DNA of 24,087 nt from an uncultured Bacilli bacterium (GTDB taxonomy: Bacteria > Bacillota_I > Bacilli_A > RF39 > UBA660): positions 1 to 24,087 of the forward strand of contig CAOLUI010000015.1 of the NCBI GenBank assembly GCA_948479395.1. The letters are read 5' to 3'. The notes beneath the pieces were generated by a model, which saw only the letters and a program-made list of their open reading frames with translations, did not search any database and had not been told where the DNA came from. Each line of letters begins with the position of its first letter. Position 1 is the stretch's first letter. The position numbers were made by a program, and so were the translations under genes. Below are positions 1 to 8,011 of the stretch, piece by piece.

Positions 1-1061
1 CTTTTGCTTTAAATGGTGAGAAAACAACAGAAGCATTTCCTTTAAAAACGAGTAGCTATCAGGTAAATAGTGTTGTATGTGAAGATGGAGCAACAGCAGA
101 GTGGAATATAGATAGTTGGGGAATTGTCAATATAGCTCCTAATGGAGCTAAGAAAATAAAATGTAATATTGATTTTAATAATAATATTAATTTAATAAAA
201 TATTTAAGAAATTTGGAATCAAGTGAATTAGTAGAAGATGATTATGGCAATTTAAGATATATTGGAGCCAATCCAAACAATTATGTTAGGTTTAATAATG
301 AATTATGGCGAATAATCGGAGTCATGAAAGACATTGAAAATACTGATGGAACTAAGAACGACAAAGTCAAATTAATAAGAAGTGAAAGTATCGGAAGTTA
401 TGCTTTTAATAATGGTAATAGTAATGATTGGAGCACAAGTGCGTTACAAAAAGTCTTAAATGAAGGAGCATACTGGAATAGAACAAGTGGAGAATGTCCT
501 TTTTATGGTGGAAGTGGAAGTAATAGTGTGTGTGACTTTAATTCTATAGGACTAGCAGAAAATGCCAAGAATATGATAAGTGATAGTGTCTGGAACTTAG
601 GAGGAAGCTCTTCTTCTTCAAAACTTACAAAAGAGTTTTATGAATTGGAAAGAGGAACAACAGTATTTGGTAATAATTTACCAACATGGACAGGGAAAGT
701 AGGATTAGTGTATCCAAGTGACTATGGATATGCGACAAGTGGCGGGTCTACAACAGATAGAGGGACATGTTTAAATACAAGTTTATATGATTGGTCTGAA
801 AGTGGAATAAGCGATTGTAAAAATAATGATTGGTTGCTTTATAAAAGCGCTGCCCAATGGACATTGACGCATAATTATGAATTAGGAGATATTGCTAGTA
901 ATATATCAACATGGATATTTGATATACATTTTAAAGGAAATATTACGAATTATAGTTATTCTACTAATTTACATATTTATCCTACAATTTATTTAAATTC
1001 AGAGGTTTTAATAAATAATAATAGTGATGGTTCAAGTACATCGCCATATATTCTAAAATAA
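1..1061 (+). CDS. Exported modular protein, C-terminal part (5' end outside the window)
   Basis: The frame is open from base 3 to the TAA at 1059-1061, so the gene starts upstream of the window; an apparent TTG start at 213 is only an internal Leu codon. The first ~60 visible residues form a Cys-containing module (VVCEDG, two Trp, then KCNIDF) absent from the two paralogues further right. From about base 195 (YLRNLESSELVEDDYG) the protein matches them closely: NNELWRIIGV, DKVKLIRSESIG, SALQKVLNEGAY, MISDSVWNLGG, WTGKVGLVYPSDYGYA, then a variable stretch and a conserved ending (SDGSSTSPYIL). The pattern resembles DUF6273-like, possibly lectin-like domains of Firmicutes surface proteins; this rests on remembered motifs, not a search. 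Function is unknown. A hairpin terminator follows directly. Confidence 0.8.
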   Translation, partial: FALNGEKTTEAFPLKTSSYQVNSVVCEDGATAEWNIDSWGIVNIAPNGAKKIKCNIDFNNNINLIKYLRNLESSELVEDDYGNLRYIGANPNNYVRFNNELWRIIGVMKDIENTDGTKNDKVKLIRSESIGSYAFNNGNSNDWSTSALQKVLNEGAYWNRTSGECPFYGGSGSNSVCDFNSIGLAENAKNMISDSVWNLGGSSSSSKLTKEFYELERGTTVFGNNLPTWTGKVGLVYPSDYGYATSGGSTTDRGTCLNTSLYDWSESGISDCKNNDWLLYKSAAQWTLTHNYELGDIASNISTWIFDIHFKGNITNYSYSTNLHIYPTIYLNSEVLINNNSDGSSTSPYILK

Positions 1062-1065
1062 AAAA

Positions 1066-1092
1066 TTAAGCAAAATTGGCTTAACTTTTTTT
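1066..1092. terminator. Bidirectional intrinsic terminator between convergent genes
   Basis: TTAAGC (1066-1071) pairs with GCTTAA (1079-1084) around a 7-base loop. A T-run follows on the plus strand (1086-1092), and an A-run precedes the stem (1061-1065), which is a T-run on the minus strand. It can therefore end both the surface protein gene and the convergent yrzE-like gene. Confidence 0.7.
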
Positions 1093-1456
1093 ATTCTTGT
1101 TTTTTTGAATTAACTCCAATTATTGCTCCAAATAAACTAGCAAACAGTAAAATTAAATAATAAATTAATCTTAAAAACTTAAAATGAGTTTGAAAAAATA
1201 TTAAATTCATCAATAATAAAATTAAAATAAATAATCCACCTATTTTTAGTCCTGTAACAAATCCTCGAGCATTACTTTTCTTTGCTTCTTTATAACTTAA
1301 AATCATAAAAACTAAAATTAAATAAATTAAACCACAAATATAAGTCAATTTACTATTTAAAAATAAATATTCTAAAACACTTAAAATAAGACTACCAATT
1401 AAAAATAAACCGCCAAACTTTCCTATTAATATTCCATATTTTTTCAGTAAATCCAT
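1091..1456 (-). CDS. yrzE: YrzE/TIGR04086-type small integral membrane protein
   Basis: A 121-residue protein with four predicted hydrophobic segments. Family-like signs are a small-residue-rich third segment after a basic loop (ARGFVTGLKIGGLF) and the ending GAIIGVNSKKQE, which recalls the GGxxGxN end of TIGR04086/DUF3792 proteins such as B. subtilis YrzE. The cellular role of this family is not known. I chose ATG at 1456-1454 because AGGTG lies 9 bases upstream (1470-1466); a longer GTG-started version from 1468 would overlap that ribosome site. Its neighbours, yrbG-type and spoVB-type genes, are also its neighbours in B. subtilis, which supports the call. Confidence 0.7.
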   Translation of the reverse strand: MDLLKKYGILIGKFGGLFLIGSLILSVLEYLFLNSKLTYICGLIYLILVFMILSYKEAKKSNARGFVTGLKIGGLFILILLLMNLIFFQTHFKFLRLIYYLILLFASLFGAIIGVNSKKQE

Positions 1457-1537
1457 GCTAAAAATCACCTAATAAAATATATGTAATGATTAAAAATATA
1501 TGAAATGAATCATAATAATTTTGAGAGGATGATTTAA

Positions 1538-2182
1538 ATGGAAATGTTTACAATTATTTATAGAACAATATTTTTTTATTTTTTTATAGTTTTAGCTTAT
1601 CGCATAATGGGAAAAAGAGAAATTGGTCAATTAGGGATAATCGATTTAATAGTTTCCATATTAATAGCGGAATTAGTTGCGATTAGTATTGAAAATATAA
1701 AAGATTCGATATTTTTAACCATAATGCCAATTATTATTTTAGTGGTCTTAGAATTAGTTTTAGCCTTTATAAGTATTAAATCAAGAACTTTTAGAACCCT
1801 TTTTGGTGGTAAACCATCCTTAATTATTGTTAATGGAAATGTCAATTATAAAGAAATGATTCGTCAAAGATATAGTATGGATGATTTATTAATAAGTTTA
1901 CGTCAAAATTCCATAAAGAGTATTGAAGAAGTAGAATATGCCTTTTTAGAGCCAAATGGGAAACTTTCTGTCTTTAAGTATAATTTATTTAAAACCAAAA
2001 GTAATTATCCAATGCCAATAATTCTTGATGGTGAAATTCAAAAAAAAGCTCTCGATTATATCAAAAAAAATAAATCATGGTTAGAACAAGAACTTTCTAA
2101 AAAGAATCTAACTATTAAAGATATTTTTTATGCCTTTAAAAAGAAGAATAAAATTTTCTTAATTCGTAAAAGCAATTTATAA
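1538..2182 (+). CDS. yrbG: DUF421 (YetF/YrbG-type) membrane protein
   Basis: A 214-residue protein with three N-terminal membrane segments (about residues 5-23, 33-50, 58-78) and a cytoplasmic C-terminal domain. Characteristic DUF421 motifs are visible: YRIMGKREIGQLGIIDLIVS, then LFGGKPSLIIVNGNVNY, YSMDDLLISLRQNSI, and VEYAFLEPNGKLSVF. In Bacillus, relatives (YetF, YrbG) occur in the envelope, and some affect spore envelope or germination; the biochemical role is unclear. GAGAGG at 1523-1528 lies 9 bases before the ATG. It is divergent from the yrzE-like gene and followed by a separately promoted small gene. The family call is firm, the function open. Confidence 0.88.
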   Translation: MEMFTIIYRTIFFYFFIVLAYRIMGKREIGQLGIIDLIVSILIAELVAISIENIKDSIFLTIMPIIILVVLELVLAFISIKSRTFRTLFGGKPSLIIVNGNVNYKEMIRQRYSMDDLLISLRQNSIKSIEEVEYAFLEPNGKLSVFKYNLFKTKSNYPMPIILDGEIQKKALDYIKKNKSWLEQELSKKNLTIKDIFYAFKKKNKIFLIRKSNL

Positions 2183-2188
2183 AAAGTG

Positions 2189-2197
2189 TGTTATAAT
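2189..2197 (+). promoter_or_regulatory. Extended -10 promoter for the 39-residue ORF
   Basis: TGTTATAAT matches the extended -10 consensus (TGnTATAAT) exactly. It lies just after the yrbG stop and 24 bases before the small ORF at 2222. I see no good -35 box, which extended -10 promoters can do without. The same TGTTATAAT string occurs before the HerA gene at 18905. Confidence 0.6.
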
Positions 2198-2221
2198 ATC
2201 AATAGTAAAGGTTTGATAAAA

Positions 2222-2341
2222 ATGAAATTAACTAAGAAAATTCACAAATTAAGAAAATTACTTTTAATTATAATAGCAAGCCTTATTTTGGGAATAGGTT
2301 TTATCTTTTTATTAATAGCTAATCATTTAATTAATATTTAA
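2222..2341 (+). CDS. 39-residue single-pass membrane peptide
   Basis: ATG at 2222 opens a 39-codon frame ending in TAA at 2339-2341. The product has a strongly basic start (MKLTKKIHKLRK) followed by one hydrophobic segment of about 21 residues (LLLIIIASLILGIGFIFLLIA) and a short tail. By the positive-inside rule the N terminus should be cytoplasmic. AAAGG at 2207-2211 lies 10 bases upstream, an extended -10 promoter lies before that, and a terminator follows immediately. This full set of signals argues for a real gene. I do not recognise a family; it could be a regulatory membrane peptide or a toxin-like peptide, with no evidence to choose. Confidence 0.6.
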   Translation: MKLTKKIHKLRKLLLIIIASLILGIGFIFLLIANHLINI

Positions 2342-2343
2342 AA

Positions 2344-2377
2344 TGATATTTTCTAAAAAGAAGATATTATTTTTTTT
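2344..2377 (+). terminator. Intrinsic terminator of the small membrane-peptide gene
   Basis: An 11-bp stem (2344-2354 with 2359-2369, two G-U pairs) has an AAAA loop and an eight-T run (2370-2377). It overlaps the last codons and stop of the convergent flippase gene. Confidence 0.7.
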
Positions 2378-3648
2378 ATCTTATAAAAATTTGTTCCTAC
2401 AACAAATATAATATTAACAATTTCTGAAATAACTAAACCATAAATTCCTATTTTAAAGAACGAAAATAAAGCTAAAACCAAAGTTTTTAATATAATTCCC
2501 CAAAAAGTTATTTTCATGGTAAATTTTGCTTCACCAAGACCTTGTAACATACTTATAATAGGAGATTCTAAATAAAAGAATAAAAAGAAAGGCGTTAAAA
2601 CTTTAATATAATCTGTTCCACTTGTAGTATGATATAAAACTAATAAAAGTTTATCCCGAAAAATAAATATTAAACAAGAAAAGAATAAGCCTAAAATAAA
2701 AGAAAATAATAAAGCTTGATAAAAGCGTCTTTTAAGCATTTTATAATTCTTTTGTTCATAAAACTTACTTATCTCAGGAACCAATGAATTTGATACAGCT
2801 CCAACAAAAAAAGAAGGCATCGTTAAAAGTGCAATAGAATAGGCATTATAAACTCCATATTCTCTTAAAATAAAAGAATTAGAATAACCAACCAAAAGTA
2901 AAACATTAGTTAAGATAATTGGTTCAAAAAAGAACCCAATATTTCCAATAAATCTTGAAGAAACTGTCGGAATACTAACTTGTAAAACTTCTTTGATAGT
3001 TTTCGTATCTGGTTTAATATCTTGAACTTTTATTTTAATATTTTTGGGCAAAAAAAACATAAAAACAATAATTGATGATATTTCAGAAATAATATTTAAA
3101 AGAATAAGAGCTAATACTCCATATAAAACCCCTTTAGTCATAAACTTTGGTAAAAATAATACAATTAAAATCAATCTTACTACTTGTTCTAAAGAATTAG
3201 ATAGTGCATAAGGAAACATTCGTTGTTTACCAAAAAAATAGCCTTTTATAATGCTTGAAATACTTATAAAAGGAAGTGTTATAGTACAAGCAAGTAAAAG
3301 AATATATGCTTCTTTAGTCTTAAGTAAATTATAAGCAATAAATTTACTAACTAAAAACATAATTCCAATAATAACTATATTTACTAAAAGCATAATTAGT
3401 GTACTTGAAATTAATATTTTACTGCTTCGAGTTTTTTCTTCTGCTACTAATTTTGAAATAGTTAAAGGCATAGCCATAGTAGCAATTGTAATTAAAAGAG
3501 AATAGGTAGGCATAACAATCGAATATAAACTAACCCCTTCTTCTAAAATTATCCTAGTATAAACAATTTTAATAAGAAAACCTAGTATTTTGGTAACAAA
3601 TCCTCCCAATATTAAAATAAGCGTTGATAATATAAATTTATTTTTCAT
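2353..3648 (-). CDS. spoVB: SpoVB-type oligosaccharide/lipid flippase (MOP/MATE-like superfamily)
   Basis: A 431-residue, very hydrophobic protein with about 12 membrane segments. The start (TLILILGGFVTKILGFLIKIVYTRII, then GVSLYSIVMPTYSLL and MPLTISKLVAEE) is typical of SpoVB/Wzx-like flippases, and SIIKGYFFGKQRM and LVPEISKFYEQKNY also fit. Family members are thought to move lipid-linked peptidoglycan precursors or polysaccharide units across the membrane. It is shorter than B. subtilis SpoVB (about 518 residues), so the assignment to SpoVB rather than another flippase rests partly on context: yrbG, spoVB and comN are neighbours in Bacillus. AAAGGTG precedes the ATG. Nothing here shows that the organism sporulates. 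Confidence 0.8.
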   Translation of the reverse strand: MKNKFILSTLILILGGFVTKILGFLIKIVYTRIILEEGVSLYSIVMPTYSLLITIATMAMPLTISKLVAEEKTRSSKILISSTLIMLLVNIVIIGIMFLVSKFIAYNLLKTKEAYILLLACTITLPFISISSIIKGYFFGKQRMFPYALSNSLEQVVRLILIVLFLPKFMTKGVLYGVLALILLNIISEISSIIVFMFFLPKNIKIKVQDIKPDTKTIKEVLQVSIPTVSSRFIGNIGFFFEPIILTNVLLLVGYSNSFILREYGVYNAYSIALLTMPSFFVGAVSNSLVPEISKFYEQKNYKMLKRRFYQALLFSFILGLFFSCLIFIFRDKLLLVLYHTTSGTDYIKVLTPFFLFFYLESPIISMLQGLGEAKFTMKITFWGIILKTLVLALFSFFKIGIYGLVISEIVNIIFVVGTNFYKIKKIISSF

Positions 3649-3712
3649 CTAATCACCTTTAATTTTTTTTTAAAATGCTTTATAATAAATATATGATTAA
3701 GGATGTGGGAAT
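3649..3712. promoter_or_regulatory. Divergent promoter region, spoVB-like / comN-rel
   Basis: TATAAT at 3681-3686 can serve the plus strand, and the overlapping minus-strand hexamer TATTAT (3687-3682) can serve the flippase gene. Ribosome sites AAGGA (3699-3703, plus) and AAAGGTG (minus, about 3662-3656) flank them. No clear -35 boxes are seen. Overlapping -10 boxes would make the two directions compete. Confidence 0.4.
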
Positions 3713-3964
3713 ATGGTAGATGAAGATTTTCGTTCAGTATCCGAGCTCTATATTAGAGTATTACCAGCCTTACGTATTAAGAAAAAAGAATTAAATCGTA
3801 ATAAAATGCAATTCATTACTGAAAAAGATATTTGGAGTTGTCTAAGAGATAAATATTGGAAAAAAGAGGCCGCATTAACTCTTTATGATATCGTAAATAG
3901 CATTTTAAGTTTAGAAGAAGACGTTATTTTAGAATATATGAGTAAAAAGATTATAGGTGAGTAA
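3713..3964 (+). CDS. comN: ComN-like post-transcriptional regulator
   Basis: An 83-residue soluble protein. The sequence VLPALRIKKKELNRNKMQ, then ITEKDIWSCLRDKYWKK and LYDIVNSILSLEEDVILEYM, follows the PF13797 pattern (leucine-rich start, EDIWxxL, KWKK, IVxDIL). B. subtilis ComN acts post-transcriptionally on comE mRNA and is linked to the division site through DivIVA; whether that holds here is unknown. AAGGA lies 9 bases before the ATG. Its stop lies one base before the rel ATG, so the two are translated from one message. In B. subtilis comN also lies between spoVB and rel, though with secDF, recJ and apt in between. Confidence 0.8.
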   Translation: MVDEDFRSVSELYIRVLPALRIKKKELNRNKMQFITEKDIWSCLRDKYWKKEAALTLYDIVNSILSLEEDVILEYMSKKIIGE

Positions 3965-3965
3965 A

Positions 3966-6107
3966 ATGACAAAAGAAGACATGTTTAATCAATTATTAAA
4001 TAAATTAAAAAATAATTATTCCGAAGAGGATTTAAAAGATATTAAAAAAGCTTATCAATTTGCTTTAGAAAGTCATAAAGGGATTAAAAGATTAACTGGG
4101 GAAGAATATATTATGCACCCTTTAAATGTTGCGGTTATTTTAAGTGACTTACATGTTGATAAAACAACAATTATGGCATCTCTTTTACATGAAGTAATTA
4201 ATAACGGATCAACTACTGAAAATGATTTATTAAAAAACTTTGGTGAAGAAATTACCAATATTGTACAAAGTATTTCTACTATTAATAAATTAGAACTACC
4301 TGATACGAAAGAATCATCTGCTATTTATTTACGTAAGGTCTTAGTTGGAATGGCTGAAGATGTTCGGGTTTTATTTATCAAACTTGCTGATCGTTTACAT
4401 AATATGAGAACTATTTGGGCGGTAAGACCTGAAAAACAAAAACGTAAAGCTAATGAAACCATGACTGTTTTAATTCCTATTGCTCATCGTTTAGGAATAT
4501 ATTCTATTAAAAGTGAACTAGAAGATTTATGTTTGAAATATTTAAAGCCTGATGTCTATAGAGATATTTTAAAACAACTAGATGCTTCTGTAGAAGAATT
4601 GGATAGTGTTTTAGAAAGTATGCAAGAAAGTATTTCAGAGTTAATGATTGAACAAGGAATTAATTTTTCCATTAAAAGTCGCGTAAAAAGTGTTTATAGT
4701 ATCTATAAGAAACTAGATAAAGGAAAAAAATGGTCAGAAATATATGATATTCTAGCTCTTCGTTTAATTGTTGAAAAAGAAAGTGATTGTTATTTAGCAA
4801 TTGGTTTAATTCATTCTAAATTTCATCCTTTAGCTAAACGTTTTAAAGATTATATTGCAATGCCTAAAGAAAATATGTATCAATCTCTTCATACAGGAGT
4901 TTTTGGTAGTGATGGTCATATTTTTGAAATTCAAATAAGAACCCATGAAATGGACGAAATTGCAGAAAAAGGTATTGCTTCTCATTGGTCATATAAAGAA
5001 AAAGGAACTAAAAAAATTCAAAGTATGATGGAGCAAAAACTAGAAATTTTTCGTAACATGATTGATACATATAAAGAGACCGACGTCTCAGATGACTTTC
5101 TGGCTAATGTTAATAATGACATTTTAGGTGAATTTATTTATGTTTTTACTCCTAGTGGGGATGTTGTTGAACTTCCTCTTGGTTCTACGCCAATAGATTT
5201 TGCCTATCGCATTCACTCTAAAGTAGGAGAAACTACTGTTGGGGCAATAGTCAATGATGAAATAGTTCCTTTATCATACGAGCTACAAGATGGTGATGCG
5301 GTTAAAATAAATACTAATAAAAATTCTACTCCTAGTAAAGAATGGTTAAATTTTGTTAAAACTAGTAGTGCTAAGAGTAAAATAAAATCCTATTTTAGTA
5401 AACAAGATCGTTTAGATTATATTAGCTTAGGAAAGAATATCTTAGAAAAAGAATTACGCAAACAACATCTTAGTTTTAATGAAATATTTAATGAAGAAAA
5501 CTTAGAAAAAATTAAAAAAGATTTAAAATTTAATGACTTAGAAGATATTTATTTAGCTATTGGTTCATTTCGCTATACCGCTGGGTTTATAATTCGTCTT
5601 TCAAAGGAAGAAAAGCATGAAGTAATTGATCCTTTAACACTTAAAGCCCCTAAGAAAAATGCGCTTAAAAATGACAACAAAAATGATATTATTGTTGGAG
5701 ATTATAGTGATATTTTAGTTAGTTTAGCCAAATGTTGTAAACCTGTTAAAGGTGATAATATTATCGGCTTCATTACTAAAGGTGAGGGCATTACTGTCCA
5801 TAAAGTTGATTGTCCTAATATTGCTGATAAAGATGATCGCCTAATTACCGTCTCTTGGAGTGATAATAATGAAAACGAATATTATACTGATATTTTTATT
5901 GAAGCTTTAAATGACAAAAATTATATAACGGATATAATTAATAAAGCTTCTAGTAAAAATATTAATATTGTAGCTTTTACAACTAATGAAAATACTGATA
6001 TTACTATTTATAATTTAACTTTAAAAGTCAAAAATGTTACTGAATTAAATGATTTTTTAAATAGTCTATACTCATTAAATTTTATTAAAAAGATTGGTAA
6101 AAAATAG
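3966..6107 (+). CDS. rel: RelA/SpoT-type (p)ppGpp enzyme with degenerate hydrolase site
   Basis: A full-length 713-residue RSH protein for alarmone metabolism in the stringent response. In order: hydrolase-type HD region (about 35-150), synthetase (about 235-345, with YDILALRLIV, RFKDYIAMPKENMYQSLHT and E321 in EIQIRT), TGS domain (389-450), CC zinc-type region (C590, C591, H612, C616) and C-terminal ACT domain (about 640-713). Synthetase motifs look intact. In the hydrolase, R42, H51, H75, D142 and N146 are kept, but the usual HDxxED reads HEVINN: D-to-E at 76, E-to-N at 79, D-to-N at 80. I start at ATG 3966 because AGGTG (3955-3959) is 6 bases upstream; a GTG at 3957 would sit on that site. 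A terminator follows. Confidence 0.95.
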   Translation: MTKEDMFNQLLNKLKNNYSEEDLKDIKKAYQFALESHKGIKRLTGEEYIMHPLNVAVILSDLHVDKTTIMASLLHEVINNGSTTENDLLKNFGEEITNIVQSISTINKLELPDTKESSAIYLRKVLVGMAEDVRVLFIKLADRLHNMRTIWAVRPEKQKRKANETMTVLIPIAHRLGIYSIKSELEDLCLKYLKPDVYRDILKQLDASVEELDSVLESMQESISELMIEQGINFSIKSRVKSVYSIYKKLDKGKKWSEIYDILALRLIVEKESDCYLAIGLIHSKFHPLAKRFKDYIAMPKENMYQSLHTGVFGSDGHIFEIQIRTHEMDEIAEKGIASHWSYKEKGTKKIQSMMEQKLEIFRNMIDTYKETDVSDDFLANVNNDILGEFIYVFTPSGDVVELPLGSTPIDFAYRIHSKVGETTVGAIVNDEIVPLSYELQDGDAVKINTNKNSTPSKEWLNFVKTSSAKSKIKSYFSKQDRLDYISLGKNILEKELRKQHLSFNEIFNEENLEKIKKDLKFNDLEDIYLAIGSFRYTAGFIIRLSKEEKHEVIDPLTLKAPKKNALKNDNKNDIIVGDYSDILVSLAKCCKPVKGDNIIGFITKGEGITVHKVDCPNIADKDDRLITVSWSDNNENEYYTDIFIEALNDKNYITDIINKASSKNINIVAFTTNENTDITIYNLTLKVKNVTELNDFLNSLYSLNFIKKIGKK

Positions 6108-6136
6108 GATTGTATTTATTAAGTACAATCCTTTTT
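6106..6136. terminator. Bidirectional terminator between rel and the XRE gene
   Basis: AGGATTGTA (6106-6114) and TACAATCCT (6124-6132) form a perfect 9-bp stem with a 9-base loop. T-runs lie on both sides in the respective directions. It overlaps the rel stop codon and ends just inside the convergent XRE gene. Confidence 0.85.
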
Positions 6137-6365
6137 ACTTATTTGTTACTAACGATTTAGTATAAGGTTTACGATCATCAGTTCTATATAATAAATAATC
6201 GATACTAACTTCATAAAAATCAGCTAATTTTTTTAATACTTCTGTTGGAATATCATTAGTTTCTGTTTCATATTGTGAATAACCTGTTTGAGACATATTT
6301 AAATACTTGGCGATATCTTTTTGATATAAATCCTTATTTTCTCTTAACTCTCTAAGTCTATTCAT
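6135..6365 (-). CDS. XRE/Cro-type HTH transcriptional regulator
   Basis: A 76-residue protein made almost entirely of a Cro/C1-type helix-turn-helix: NRLRELRENKDLYQKDIAKYLNMSQTGYSQYETETNDIP, with helices 2 and 3 at about residues 14-33, then LKKLADFYEVSIDYLL. A short basic tail follows, with no sensor or peptidase domain. I choose ATG at 6365 because GAGG (6378-6375) lies 9 bases upstream; the TTG at 6380 would overlap that site. It is divergent from two large exported-protein genes. The shared intergenic region holds three copies of an inverted repeat overlapping promoters in both directions, so autoregulation and control of the surface genes are the likely jobs (inference). Confidence 0.9.
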   Translation of the reverse strand: MNRLRELRENKDLYQKDIAKYLNMSQTGYSQYETETNDIPTEVLKKLADFYEVSIDYLLYRTDDRKPYTKSLVTNK

Positions 6366-6384
6366 AAAGTTCAACCTCAAAAAA

Positions 6385-6393
6385 ATAATAACA
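6385..6393 (-). promoter_or_regulatory. Extended -10 promoter of the XRE gene
   Basis: Read on the minus strand, this is TGTTATTAT, an extended -10 with one mismatch to TATAAT. It directly precedes the ribosome site, giving a short leader. Operator copy 1 (6394-6410) begins at the next base and covers the -35 spacer area. Confidence 0.5.
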
Positions 6394-6465
6394 TAACTTA
6401 AATTATGGTATTGAAGTATAACTTAAAATACGTTATACTTTATTAAGATAACCTAAAATAAGTTA
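6394..6465. repeat. Three-copy operator-like inverted repeat (TAAC-N9-GTTA)
   Basis: Copies lie at 6394-6410 (TAAC, spacer TTAAATTAT, GGTA), 6419-6435 (TAAC, TTAAAATAC, GTTA) and 6449-6465 (TAAC, CTAAAATAA, GTTA). The central copy has longer perfect arms, GTATAAC (6416-6422) and GTTATAC (6432-6438). Spacers are also conserved (YTAAAWTA). Start-to-start distances are 25 and 30 bases. The central copy lies between the -35 and -10 of the plus-strand promoter. This is the layout expected of a dimeric XRE repressor's operators; binding itself is inferred. Confidence 0.7.
6411..6439 (+). promoter_or_regulatory. Promoter of the surface-protein genes, overlapped by operator copy 2
   Basis: TTGAAG (6411-6416), a 17-base spacer and TATACT (6434-6439) fit a sigma-A-type promoter. 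The start point would be near 6446, giving a leader of about 90 bases that includes operator copy 3. I see no terminator or riboswitch fold in that leader. Confidence 0.55.
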
Positions 6466-6534
6466 CGACTAGTATTCGACAATATTTAGAAATAATTTAG
6501 GAAATAATAATAGTGAGTTATGGAGGTATTATTA

Positions 6535-7989
6535 ATGAAAAATAATAAGAAATTTTTAATAGCAGGGGGAATTTTAATTTTAATCGGTGGAATATTACTA
6601 GGAACCAGTTATGGATTTTGGAAAATAGATAAAATCCAAAAATTAAGTAATAACTTAACAGTAGATTGTTTAAACCTAGAACTATCAGATGTTACAGATG
6701 CTATAAATTTAGAAAAAGCTCGTCCTATAAGTGACGTTCAGGCCAAGAGTTTAAAGCCTTATGAGTTTAAAATAACTAATACATGTTCAAGTACCATTAG
6801 TTATAGTGTTAATTTAGAAGTAATGGAAATTGAAAACCAACTAAAAAGCGAATATGTCGCAGTATCATTTAATAATGAACCCAAAGAAATATTAAATACC
6901 AAACAAACAGTAACTCCAACATATAAAGGTGATGATTACACGGCTAATGAAGCTTACTTTTTAACCAATGGAGAAATAAAAGGTGGAGAAGAGATAAATT
7001 ACACTATCAAACTTTGGATAGATGAAAATGTAACCAGTATAGACTCCATGAACAAAGACTTTATAAGTAAAATAAGTATAAGTGGAGAATTAAGTACAGG
7101 AACAAATTTAGTAGAATATCTAACTAACTTAGAATCAAGTGAGTTAGTCGAGGATGATTTTGGTAATTTAAGATATATAGGGGCTGATCCCAATAATTAC
7201 GTACAATTTAATAATGAATTATGGCGAATAATAGGAGTAATGAAAGATATAGAGAATGCAGATGGCACAAAAGAAGACAAAGTCAAACTAATAAGAAGCG
7301 AGAGTATAGGAAAGTATTCCTGGGATAATAAAGCAAATGGTATAGGATCATCAACAAGTGAATATGGAAGTAATGACTGGAGTGATAGTGCTTTACAAAA
7401 AGTATTAAATGAAGGAACATACTATAATAGAACAAGTGGATATTGTCCAAGTGACAAAAATGGAGCAACAACTATATGTGATTTCAGATCTACAGGGTTA
7501 ACTGCTGAATCCAAGAACATGATAAGTGAAAGCGTTTGGTATTTAGATGGAATTGATAATGCTTCTAAAAAAGCAAGTGAATACTATACGTTAGAAAGGG
7601 AAAATACAGTATATAGTGGAAGACCAACAACATGGACAGGGAAAGTAGGATTAATGTATCCAAGTGATTATGGATATGCGACTGCGGGAGGTTCTACAAC
7701 AGATAGAAATACATGTTTAAGCACAAAGTTAAATATGTGGTCTTTGGGCGTTGGAAGTGATTGTCCAACAAATAATTGGTTATTTAAAAGAAGTAGCCAA
7801 TTGACATTAACGCCGTCTTCTTCCAATGTTTACTTTATCTATATTTCAAGTTCAGGTGCAAATGTTGGAGTAGGATATTCGTATGATCGTTATGAGGTGC
7901 AACCTTCTATATATCTAAACCCGAATATAGTAATTGAAAATAACAGTGATGGTTCTAGTGCTTTGCCATTCGTTTTAAAACAAGTATAA
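6535..7989 (+). CDS. Exported modular surface protein, copy A
   Basis: A 484-residue protein. Residues 7-24 form a hydrophobic signal/anchor followed by GTSYGFWK, recalling the SipW-dependent leaders of TasA/camelysin-type proteins. Residues about 30-190 look like a beta-rich domain (VDCLNLELSD, TNTCSSTISYSVNLEVME, TPTYKGDDYTANEA, LWIDENV). From about residue 193 comes the conserved domain shared with the genes at 1-1061 and 8012-9478: NNELWRIIGV, DKVKLIRSESIG, DWSDSALQKVLNEG, WTGKVGLMYPSDYGYATAGG, a variable tail, and NNSDGSSALPFVLK. Paired Cys residues suggest an extracellular protein. GGAGG (6522-6526) selects ATG 6535, not the upstream in-frame ATG at 6520 that overlaps it. Function is unknown; fibre or adhesin-like roles are guesses. 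Confidence 0.85.
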   Translation: MKNNKKFLIAGGILILIGGILLGTSYGFWKIDKIQKLSNNLTVDCLNLELSDVTDAINLEKARPISDVQAKSLKPYEFKITNTCSSTISYSVNLEVMEIENQLKSEYVAVSFNNEPKEILNTKQTVTPTYKGDDYTANEAYFLTNGEIKGGEEINYTIKLWIDENVTSIDSMNKDFISKISISGELSTGTNLVEYLTNLESSELVEDDFGNLRYIGADPNNYVQFNNELWRIIGVMKDIENADGTKEDKVKLIRSESIGKYSWDNKANGIGSSTSEYGSNDWSDSALQKVLNEGTYYNRTSGYCPSDKNGATTICDFRSTGLTAESKNMISESVWYLDGIDNASKKASEYYTLERENTVYSGRPTTWTGKVGLMYPSDYGYATAGGSTTDRNTCLSTKLNMWSLGVGSDCPTNNWLFKRSSQLTLTPSSSNVYFIYISSSGANVGVGYSYDRYEVQPSIYLNPNIVIENNSDGSSALPFVLKQV

Positions 7990-8011
7990 TTTAGAAAGAA
8001 GAATATAACTA

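Noticed and set aside
213..1061. TTG-initiated 282-residue gene
   Set aside because: The frame stays open to the left edge and the TTG is an internal Leu codon with no ribosome site; the gene is a 5'-truncated fragment.
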